Source of the DNA: CF-113 sp035308345
Lineage (GTDB): Bacteria > Chloroflexota > Ktedonobacteria > Ktedonobacterales > Ktedonobacteraceae
Direction of reading: 5' to 3'
NCBI GenBank assembly: GCA_035308345.1
Contig: DATGGW010000185.1
Location: forward strand, 1 to 12,038
Length of the DNA stretch: 12,038 bases
A program made the position numbers and the translations under genes. Below are positions 1 to 5,214 of this stretch, piece by piece. Each line of letters opens with the position of its first letter. Position 1 is the first letter of the stretch. The notes under the pieces are model-generated. The model made no database searches. It was not told where the DNA came from and saw nothing but the letters and a program-made list of their open reading frames with translations.

Positions 1-219
1 CACACGCGACAAAATTTCGTCGGCGTGCTTATGTCTATTACTCACACACGTCACGCCCAGTTTCGCGATTTGCCAGCGATCCTGCTCATCTACTTCGGCT
101 ATCGCGACCTCAAACTGGTTGCGCACCCGCGCCATCACCGATTTAATCACCTGCCTCTTCTCTTTTAACGAATGAGCATCCGGCAAATGCAACGTAATCA
201 GACTTATTCCTATGATCAT
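1..219 (-). CDS. DUF503 (YlxP-like) family protein, 5' part only
   Basis: The first 73 codons of a minus-strand gene that runs off the left edge. The product begins MIIGISLITLHLPDAHSLKE, followed by KRQVIKSVMARVRNQFEVA, then AEVDEQDRWQIAKLGVTCVS. The order LHLPxxHSLKEKR, then R.RNxFxV(A/S), AEVDxQDxWQ.A.LG and CVSN is the signature of the DUF503/YlxP family, small proteins often found near ribosome-maturation genes and of unproven function. The ATG at 219-217 gives the canonical N-terminus. No Shine-Dalgarno sequence precedes it; the six bases before it are CCTCCC in coding orientation, just after a consensus -10 box, so translation is probably leaderless. The family is usually around 90-100 residues, so roughly the last quarter is missing. 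Confidence 0.88.
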   Translation of the reverse strand, partial: MIIGISLITLHLPDAHSLKEKRQVIKSVMARVRNQFEVAIAEVDEQDRWQIAKLGVTCVSNRHKHADEILSRV

Positions 220-225
220 GGGAGG

Positions 226-254
226 ATTATAACACAGGCAACAGATGCTGTCTC
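226..254 (-). promoter_or_regulatory. Extended -10 promoter for the DUF503 gene, giving a leaderless transcript
   Basis: On the minus strand TATAAT occupies 231-226 and is preceded by TGT, making an extended -10. After a 17-base spacer, GAGACA at 254-249 matches four of six bases of TTGACA. Six bases separate the -10 box from the ATG, so the usual start point of transcription is the A of the start codon itself. Confidence 0.7.
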
Positions 255-265
255 GGGATCTTAGC

Positions 266-1058
266 GGGTATTCCATAATAGGCCCTAATGCTAGTTTGGG
301 AAAGCCAGTGCTTTGATCTGAAGGAAATCTGGCTTGCCTAACAAGTGATTGATAGAAATGCACAAGGTATGTGCAGTCAACTTGCTGATCAAACGAGTAC
401 ACAAACCCCAGAAGGTAGGGGCATCGTTCTTTTCAATCGCGAACTGGTCCGCTAATTGGCCATTGACTGTTTCAATGAGCTGGCGAATGGTAGTGTGGAT
501 GTGCTGGTAAACGGGTGAAGGCTGCGTCTTTTGATTGCTGCGAGACAGAGTCCGCAGACGGATCCGGTTCTGCTCCCACAGTTCTGCCGCTTTGGCAGCG
601 CTGATAGAGGCTTTGTCACCGATCACTTCCAGGTCAGTCTGTTCGCTCTCGCATTTCAAAACCAGCTTCCCGTATCAGTGGCATTGGCAGGCGTCATTTC
701 AAAGTCGAGGATCAGACCACCCAGAGTGATCAGAAGATGCAAGCGATAGCCAAAACTAGTCTGCTTTGCGCGTCACGACCTTGCCAAATGTGGCTCCAAA
801 AGCTCGCCAATCTCCCGTCGAACCAGGGACAAGGTGAAATTGAACGACTGGGGTTGGCAGACTATCGATACTACACTGCCGATCCCTACTCAAGTCCAGG
901 CTGCGTAGAATACCATGCCGGATCAAGTTGAAAGCTTGCATCAAGTTCCGCCGGCGCCGGTTGAAGCGGCTTTGCGTCAGAACGAGCGGCGCAATGTCAA
1001 GAGTTGTGTCAATTGTCCAGGGTGCTGGCATCCTTTGCCGACGCGGATAAGAATACCC
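266..1058 (-). mobile_element. Possible extent of the decayed IS982-type element
   Basis: GGGTATTC at 266-273 and its inverted copy GAATACCC at 1051-1058 bracket the transposase remnant. They may be the inner part of terminal inverted repeats. The match is only 8 bases and the flanks show no target duplication, so the ends are tentative. The interval is shorter than a complete element of about 1 kb, in line with the missing transposase N-terminus. Confidence 0.35.
291..980 (-). pseudogene. IS982-family transposase remnant, N-terminally truncated and twice frameshifted
   Basis: The reading frame is spread over three frames. The upstream frame (about 980-756) gives RFNRRRRNLMQAFNLIRH, then DSLPTPVVQFHLVPGSTGDW, and ends KVVTRKAD at a TAG. 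The middle frame (about 755-671) gives FGYRLHLLITLGGLILDFEM then TPANATDTG. The last frame (to 291) gives KCESEQTDLEVIGDKASIS, RQLIETVNGQLADQF and FWGLCTRLISKLTAHTL, ending IKALAFPN. These are IS982 family signatures, with the DDE residues visible as D in DSLP, D in GDK and E in IETVNGQ. Removing one G at 756 restores DYFGY across the first break. Adding one base near 669-671 restores TGKLVLKCESE across the second. Roughly the first 80-90 residues of the usual ~290 are missing beyond position 980. The gene cannot encode an active transposase. Confidence 0.85.
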
Positions 1059-1069
1059 TGTGTAGCTTT

Positions 1070-1099
1070 TTGCTGTGCTACCTCACAAAGTGATAAAAT
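1070..1099 (+). promoter_or_regulatory. Weak promoter-like sequence upstream of the cassette
   Basis: TTGCTG at 1070-1075 and TAAAAT at 1094-1099 are 18 bases apart on the plus strand. The -10 matches five of six bases and the -35 only the leading TTG. It points toward the attC-like site and the cassette gene, which otherwise shows no promoter. It could equally be a chance AT-rich stretch. Confidence 0.25.
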
Positions 1100-1119
1100 A
1101 CATCTATGGACAATAGCCA

Positions 1120-1243
1120 GCTCACAAAGCGTGCACCGGACGGCTGGGACTGCGCGCGTTTTTGGAGCTTGGTTCTCTCGCTTCGGCGGTTTCCGTTTCC
1201 GAGCCTGTTTCCCCCCAGCCGCCGGCAACGCAAGCCGTTGGGC
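1120..1243 (+). other. attC-like integron recombination site (upstream)
   Basis: The right end, GTTGGGC at 1237-1243, fits the R' core GTTRRRY exactly. The left end, near 1120-1126 (GCTCACA), is a degraded R'' core. Between them, CGGCTGGG (1141-1148) pairs with CCCAGCCG (1214-1221), CCGG (1136-1139) pairs with CCGG (1222-1225), and GCGT (1129-1132) pairs with ACGC (1228-1231). A1140 has no partner and would be extrahelical. Imperfect paired arms with one unpaired base in the left arm, a long variable centre and a GTTRRRY end are the defining layout of attC sites. The length of about 124 bases is within the known range. The gene that once belonged to this site would lie to its left, but only about 60 bases separate it from the IS remnant. 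Confidence 0.72.
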
Positions 1244-1267
1244 AGATGCAACAGGACGGGTGCAACC

Positions 1268-1783
1268 ATGATCCTCCCCAAAGACCGCGACCCCCGCTTC
1301 ATCACCATCCGCCGTGGGGGGACGCTCACGGACTCTGACCATCGGCTCCTGGCTTTGTGGGCGGCCGCGTGCGCAGAGCACGTTCTGCACCTCTTCGAGT
1401 CGGTGCAGCCCTCGGACCCGCGGCCCCGCCAGGCGATCGAGCAAACTCGGGCATGGGCACGCGGCGAGATCAAGATGTCTCAGTCCCGCGATTCGGCTGG
1501 CCATGCCCAGGCTGCGGCAAGAGAGCGGAGCGGAGCCGCTCGGCACGCCGCATTTGCTGCCGGCCAGGCCGCAGCGGTGGCGCATGTCGCCGCACACGAG
1601 CTCGGTGCTGCGGCCTACGCGATCAAGGCCGCGCGTGCGGCCGCCCCCGCAGGCGAGGGCGAGAGCGCCGGCCGGCTCGAGTGCCGTTGGCAGCGCGAAC
1701 AGCTCCCCGATGCGATTCGCGAACTCGTCCTGGAGGATCAGCGCTTGCGCAACGAGATCTGCTGGTCGGTGTTCGACTGCTGA
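1268..1783 (+). CDS. Putative immunity protein (Imm5-like family), integron cassette cargo
   Basis: 171 residues beginning MILPKDRDPRFITIRRGGTL. The family features visible are LLALWAAACAEHVLHLFE (28-44), DPRPRQAIEQTRAWARGE (50-67), an Ala/His-rich helical stretch with AHVAAHELGAAAYAIKAA (105-122), and the end LEDQRLRNEICWSVFDC (155-171). I recognise these from proteins labelled putative immunity protein (Imm5-like), found scattered in actinobacteria, proteobacteria and cassette metagenomes; their target or toxin partner is not established. There is no signal peptide or membrane segment, so it is likely cytosolic. The frame stays open upstream to 1106, but that part overlaps the attC-like site, and the recognisable protein starts at 1268, just behind a weak AGGA. 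No toxin gene lies next to it. A stand-alone cassette gene with a stress or defence role is the likeliest reading. Confidence 0.75.
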   Translation: MILPKDRDPRFITIRRGGTLTDSDHRLLALWAAACAEHVLHLFESVQPSDPRPRQAIEQTRAWARGEIKMSQSRDSAGHAQAAARERSGAARHAAFAAGQAAAVAHVAAHELGAAAYAIKAARAAAPAGEGESAGRLECRWQREQLPDAIRELVLEDQRLRNEICWSVFDC

Positions 1784-1807
1784 CGGGCGTGACAGCTTGT
1801 CTGCGCT

Positions 1808-1884
1808 GCCCAACAAGCGCTTCGACCCGACGCCACGAGCGCCTGACGCTGTCGCCGGAAGCGCTTGAGCGCGGGTCAAGCGCG
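1808..1884 (+). other. attC-like integron recombination site (downstream), lacking a recognisable R' end
   Basis: The site starts 24 bases after the cassette gene stop codon with GCCCAAC (1808-1814), a perfect RYYYAAC R'' core. The left arm GCGCTT (1817-1822) plus GACCCG (1824-1829) pairs with CGGGTC (1872-1877) plus AAGCGC (1878-1883). This makes 12 base pairs, with C1823 the only unpaired base. An inner inverted pair CAAGCGCTTC/GAAGCGCTTG (1814-1823, 1858-1867) adds to the fold. The expected GTTRRRY is absent after the right arm: the DNA reads GATCAGA. The cassette's missing R' is found instead at its other end (1237-1243). This fits insertion at a non-attI, non-attC site, or later loss of the next cassette. 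A simple terminator is a poor alternative because no T-run follows. Confidence 0.7.
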
Positions 1885-1994
1885 ATCAGACATAATGATA
1901 CAGCTGCATTCCACCTCATAACTCTTGACGTTGTAAAGCGATTCGTAACAATGGCTACGAAAGACTAAAACAAGAGGGCAGAGGAAAAATGTCC

Positions 1995-3575
1995 CTACTG
2001 GCTTGCCGTCGCATGGGCGGTGGATGGAAGAGACGCGGATAGGACTTGCACACGTTCCTCGACGGCGAGGAGAAGCTGCTCGGTATTGGCAAAATCACTA
2101 CGATAAAGTGCGGGGCCATAGCGCACGGTGGCGTGCCAGTGTTTGCCCTTGACTTGCGTATAACTCAGCCCGGCGGGGATAATCGCCACGTGCGTCTGCC
2201 TATCTCTCTCCGCGAGTTCCACCATCTTCAAGAAACCGGGGCGGAAAGGAAGAAAGGCGTCAAGATCGGTCTTGGGCGTGGGGTGTGGATCGATATTGGG
2301 ATAGCCTTCTGGAAAGATGACGAGCATTGATCTAGAGCGGAGCAAGCGCACCGCGTCCAGCATTACCTGTCGTAAATACTGCCTGGCCTCAATAGTATCA
2401 TATGCCCAATGTTCGTCCTCCGCGTGCTGGAGAAACTGTTCGCTGCGCAGCACAACGGGCCAGTCTACCAGTGAACAGGCGAACTCTACCAGAAGACGCA
2501 AGCTGCGCCGCTGAACCCAGTCCAAGGCAACGATGGTATGCAAGGGCCGCTTAATGGAACGCACTATGATAAAGCCATCGTAAAACCAATGGAAATGGCG
2601 CACGGCGATCAGCGTCGGGCCTGAGCGCGGAACATATTCCAGCCCCTCGACCTGCACGTCTATTTTCCACCAGGGGAAGGCCACAATGCCTGCGCGCATC
2701 AGCCACCACAGAGACAGGCTGATGACCGCGCGCCCCCGGCTGGCCTGGGAGATACGCCCTTCTTGCCTGGGGAAAAGCACTAACGACTCAGGAAGCAAGA
2801 CAAAAAGCGCAGACACGACGGGAGGAACCCAGAGTCCCGCGCCGAGATTGAGAGCCATAGCGAAGCCGGTGTTTGCCGTATAGACGCCAGCCGGGAGCCA
2901 GGCAGCCACACGCCGCGTATCGAAATTGGAACGCCAGAGCATCCTGCTTATGCCCAGGAAGATCAGGCCATTGAGCGTCCATCCAACCAGGTTGCGCATA
3001 GGCATACCGAAGTAAGAGCCATATAATTGCCACACGCCAGCCTGCGTCGAAAGACGTTGACCGGCTATCGCCGAATTCAACACCAGGTCCCAACTGATCA
3101 GAAAGTAGGTGCCCAGAAGCAGCGACCAGAGCGTTTGCCGGAGCAATTTGAGCGTGGAAACCAGCTTGCTTGCCAACAAATAAGATGCGAAGCCCATGTA
3201 AAACCAGGAGAGCAAAATAGAGTAGGGTACGAAACCGGCCACTTTGATGCCGGGGTAAGTGGCAGATGTAGAGACGCCGAAAGGAAAACCTATGCTCGTT
3301 CCGAGCAGTTCCATACTCAGAGAGATCAGCGTGGCGCTGACAAAGAAGATGAGCGTCTTACGAGTGCCAACACAGAGCAAACCGAAGAGGAACATCGCCG
3401 CAGCGCCGAAAAGGACGTGCAGCGTTCCTGCAAAGCGCAGCACGTTCTGGAAGATGGCTACCCCGATAGGGTTAGTATTCCACAGTTCAGGGTGCGGCGC
3501 GACGATCAAAAGGCTGCCCAGACCCACTACCAGGGCCGCAAGATGACAGACGAAGAGGATCTTGATAACTCTCAT
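1995..3575 (-). CDS. CruF-like carotenoid biosynthesis protein fused to a PlsC-type acyltransferase
   Basis: 526 residues in two parts. Residues 1 to about 265 form a polytopic membrane domain of the DUF422/CruF (carotenoid hydratase) family: MELLGTSIGFPFG (88-100), GFVPYSILLSWFYMG (114-128), SWDLVLN (161-167), and YGSYFGMPMRNLVGW (185-199). Residues from about 300 to 505 form an acyltransferase domain, with RHFHWFYDG (326-334) in place of the usual NHxxxxD and FPEGYPNID (421-429) as the FPEG motif. CruF-type enzymes add water to the end of acyclic carotenoids, and PlsC-type enzymes move fatty acyl groups from acyl-CoA or acyl-ACP. The fusion suggests a carotenoid or carotenoid glycoside that is both hydrated and esterified at the membrane; that is inference. 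The ATG lies 6 bases after the coaX stop codon, so the two are cotranscribed. No clear ribosome-binding site or terminator is visible. Confidence 0.8.
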   Translation of the reverse strand: MRVIKILFVCHLAALVVGLGSLLIVAPHPELWNTNPIGVAIFQNVLRFAGTLHVLFGAAAMFLFGLLCVGTRKTLIFFVSATLISLSMELLGTSIGFPFGVSTSATYPGIKVAGFVPYSILLSWFYMGFASYLLASKLVSTLKLLRQTLWSLLLGTYFLISWDLVLNSAIAGQRLSTQAGVWQLYGSYFGMPMRNLVGWTLNGLIFLGISRMLWRSNFDTRRVAAWLPAGVYTANTGFAMALNLGAGLWVPPVVSALFVLLPESLVLFPRQEGRISQASRGRAVISLSLWWLMRAGIVAFPWWKIDVQVEGLEYVPRSGPTLIAVRHFHWFYDGFIIVRSIKRPLHTIVALDWVQRRSLRLLVEFACSLVDWPVVLRSEQFLQHAEDEHWAYDTIEARQYLRQVMLDAVRLLRSRSMLVIFPEGYPNIDPHPTPKTDLDAFLPFRPGFLKMVELAERDRQTHVAIIPAGLSYTQVKGKHWHATVRYGPALYRSDFANTEQLLLAVEERVQVLSASLPSTAHATASQ

Positions 3576-3581
3576 ATGAGA

Positions 3582-4364
3582 TTACCCGCGCCACTTCGTA
3601 TAAGCCAGTCGCAGACCTTCGAGGGGCAGGTACTGGTTGACGTGCTGTATCTCCGGGATGATGGGAGCCATCAACTGCGCAAGGCCGCCATGCGCGATGA
3701 CTTTCACCTGGCTCTCGTCTGCCACACCTGGAATTTCGCTGCGCAAGCGACTGATCAGTCCCTGCACTAAACCCACGTGCCCGAAGATAATGCCAGACTG
3801 CATGTTCTCGATGGTGTTTTTGCCAAGCGCGGAACGCGGCGGCGTCATGTCTACGCGATACAGGCGTGATGCTGCGCTGCTCAAAGCCTCGGCGGAAATC
3901 AGGAGGCCGGGTGCGATGGCTCCCCCCAGGAAATCGCCGCGCTCAGAAATGACGTCGAAAGTCGTGGCTGTGCTAAAGGCGATGATGATGGCAGGGCCGC
4001 CATACAGGTGATGCGCGGCAATGGTAGTGGCGATACGGTCAGAACCAATCTCCCAGGGATTATCGACGAGCAGTCTGATGCCCAGGTCGAGTGTATGATC
4101 CAGCACGATGGCTTCTTTTCCACAATAGCGCACCGCCAGCTCCTGAAAGACAGGCGTCAAGGGAGGAACTACGCTCGACAGGATAATATCGTCGATATCG
4201 GTCAGCTGATATCCCGCGTGACGCGCAAGGTCGTTCAGCACCATTGCATATTCGTCTGTCGTGCGCTGGCGAGCGGTCGATACCACCCAGTGCTGCTTCA
4301 TGGTCACACTGTTGTAAAGGCCAATTTTGATGTTGGTGTTGCTGATATCAACGGCAAGCAGCAT
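3582..4364 (-). CDS. coaX: Type III pantothenate kinase homologue with altered active-site motifs
   Basis: 260 residues, the usual size for CoaX. The type III enzyme phosphorylates pantothenate with ATP, the first step of coenzyme A synthesis, in the cytosol. Family marks in order: an N-terminal phosphate loop MLLAVDISNTNIKIGLY (1-17), SSVVPPLT (63-70), GSDRIA (107-112), STATTFDV (131-138), and GGAIAPGLLISAEAL a little further on. Two positions are unusual. The loop DxGNTN is DISNTN (Ser8 for Gly), and the third motif, normally D(F/I)GTATTFD, is AFSTATTFD, so the Asp is Ala129 and the Gly is Ser131. The start ATG is preceded by AGGAGA at good spacing; a longer frame to 4403 overlaps the upstream gene and adds nothing conserved. 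The ATG comes one base after the upstream TGA, so translation is coupled. Confidence 0.87.
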   Translation of the reverse strand: MLLAVDISNTNIKIGLYNSVTMKQHWVVSTARQRTTDEYAMVLNDLARHAGYQLTDIDDIILSSVVPPLTPVFQELAVRYCGKEAIVLDHTLDLGIRLLVDNPWEIGSDRIATTIAAHHLYGGPAIIIAFSTATTFDVISERGDFLGGAIAPGLLISAEALSSAASRLYRVDMTPPRSALGKNTIENMQSGIIFGHVGLVQGLISRLRSEIPGVADESQVKVIAHGGLAQLMAPIIPEIQHVNQYLPLEGLRLAYTKWRG

Positions 4365-4365
4365 A

Positions 4366-5085
4366 TCATCTCCTATCGACAAACTGCTGCACCCTGGCGG
4401 CATACTGCTTTAGATAGGCGGCAATTTCGAAGACATCGCCATACGAACCGTCGGAAACCACGATGACCTCTGTATCGGTGCGCGTATCCAAAAACGCCAG
4501 TGTATTCGGCGTGCGCATTCGCTTGCGCCGCCTGCGCTGGCCCGACGAAGAAAATCCACGTCCAAAGAGGAAGCCAGTTATGTTTTCGCCCGCGCTGGGA
4601 ATTTCGCGAATAGCATTCGCACCGGAAGTAGAGCGATCAGGAGGCGGCACGCCGCGCGCTGTGACGTAGCGTACATGCGTGAGCGGCACATGCACAATCT
4701 TTTCGCCTTCCTGTTTCACAAAATCATCCGGTGTAATCACGATCAGGTGCCTGTCCGCCTGGCGCAATCGCCGCACATCCGCAATGATCGACCACGCGCT
4801 GCCTGCGCCGATAAAAAACGTCATGAGCAAGAGCGCCGTTGAAAGGCAGCCTGCGAACGCGCCCTGCTGGTAGTTATAGGGAATAGTATCAATGGCAATA
4901 AATACGAATAGACCGAAGCCAACAATAATGCCTGTCGCCCACCCCACGATACCCGTCTGCACTTTGCGTTTCAATAATGGAAGAACAAGCCAGCCCTGCG
5001 GCGAGTCTTCGTCTGACCTGGCTCTATCGAGTATCTCGGCTGCTTCCATGGCATGCTTCTCGCTTTCTGTGCTGTGAATCACCAT
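4366..5085 (-). CDS. Two-transmembrane protein with a cytosolic PH-like C-terminal domain, function unknown
   Basis: 239 residues. A polar N-terminus (1-40) precedes two hydrophobic segments, about 45-65 (GIVGWATGIIVGFGLFVFIA) and about 76-101 (AFAGCLSTALLLMTFFIGAG). A soluble part follows. Its start, HLIVITPDDFVKQEGEKIVH, and its end, VVSDGSYGDVFEIAAYLKQY, have the rhythm of bacterial PH-like (YcxB/bPH) domains, with a basic loop QRRRRKRMR between. I do not recognise a named family. It is the first gene of the operon and its stop codon lies one base before the coaX ATG. An in-frame ATG at codon 13, behind GAGAAG, is an alternative start; the first ATG is chosen because a -10 box sits just ahead of it, as in the DUF503 gene. 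Confidence 0.78.
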   Translation of the reverse strand: MVIHSTESEKHAMEAAEILDRARSDEDSPQGWLVLPLLKRKVQTGIVGWATGIIVGFGLFVFIAIDTIPYNYQQGAFAGCLSTALLLMTFFIGAGSAWSIIADVRRLRQADRHLIVITPDDFVKQEGEKIVHVPLTHVRYVTARGVPPPDRSTSGANAIREIPSAGENITGFLFGRGFSSSGQRRRRKRMRTPNTLAFLDTRTDTEVIVVSDGSYGDVFEIAAYLKQYAARVQQFVDRR

Positions 5086-5093
5086 CGTATTTG

Positions 5094-5099
5094 ATTATA
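5094..5099 (-). promoter_or_regulatory. -10 box for the membrane protein-coaX-cruF/plsC operon
   Basis: TATAAT on the minus strand lies 8 bases before the ATG at 5085, so the transcript would have a leader of no more than about two bases. No convincing -35 is visible. It is the second case in this window of a consensus -10 box placed for leaderless translation. Confidence 0.55.
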
Positions 5100-5168
5100 G
5101 CAGACATCGGGCGACTTGGGTATGGTCGTAAGAGCGAAAAGAAGAACGAGAAAAAAACAATGGTATCA

Positions 5169-5177
5169 TGGTACAAT
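5169..5177 (+). promoter_or_regulatory. Extended -10 promoter for the metallopeptidase-helicase gene
   Basis: TGG followed by TACAAT (5172-5177) makes an extended -10; the region where a -35 would lie is A-rich and does not match. The predicted leader is about 30 bases and contains AAGGA at 5198-5202, 12 bases before the chosen ATG. The promoter is divergent from the -10 box at 5094-5099. Confidence 0.5.
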
Positions 5178-5214
5178 AGTGAGCAGGCAACACCAGCAAG
5201 GACAGAATGGACAT

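Larger units (their letters stand above)
1238..1884 (+). mobile_element. Integron gene cassette (without integrase)
   Basis: The cassette would start after the G of GTTGGGC at 1237 and end at about 1882-1884, at the base of the second attC-like hairpin. It holds a single compact gene starting 24 bases after TTGGGC, as is typical of cassettes. The R' sequence GTTGGGC on its left is the exact reverse complement of the R'' sequence GCCCAAC at 1808-1814 on its right. That match is expected if both halves came from one circular cassette. The stretch is visibly GC-richer than the DNA on both sides, which suggests a foreign source. No integrase gene or attI is visible here. With two attC-like sites it resembles a CALIN (cluster of attC sites lacking an integrase). 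Confidence 0.65.

Noticed and set aside
1082..1129. CTCACAAAG direct repeat at 1082-1090 and 1121-1129
   Set aside because: Nine bases at a 39-base offset next to an attC-like site could be the trace of a second R'' half or an IS footprint, but it is too short to separate from chance.
1106..1267. N-terminal extension of the immunity-like gene
   Set aside because: The frame is open, but this stretch is the attC-like site; the recognisable protein begins at 1268.
977..1879. A 300-codon open frame on the minus strand
   Set aside because: It runs across the IS remnant, the first attC-like site and the cassette gene on the opposite strand. It has no recognisable motif and is open only because the cassette is GC-rich.
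1357..1968. A 203-codon plus-strand frame overlapping the cassette gene
   Set aside because: It is an Arg/Ala-rich shadow of the immunity-like gene and continues through the second attC-like hairpin without family similarity.
1885..1994. Possible promoter or terminator between the cassette and the carotenoid gene
   Set aside because: TTGACG followed by TAACAA has a 15-base spacer and no target gene on that strand; no hairpin with a T-run was found for the minus-strand operon.
3027..3770. A 247-codon plus-strand frame
   Set aside because: It is antisense to the CruF-acyltransferase gene and coaX, with low-complexity charged residues and no motif.
5116..5214. N-terminal extension of the helicase fusion by 33 residues
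   Set aside because: The stretch contains the likely promoter and the ribosome-binding site for the ATG at 5215, and the peptide is not domain-like.
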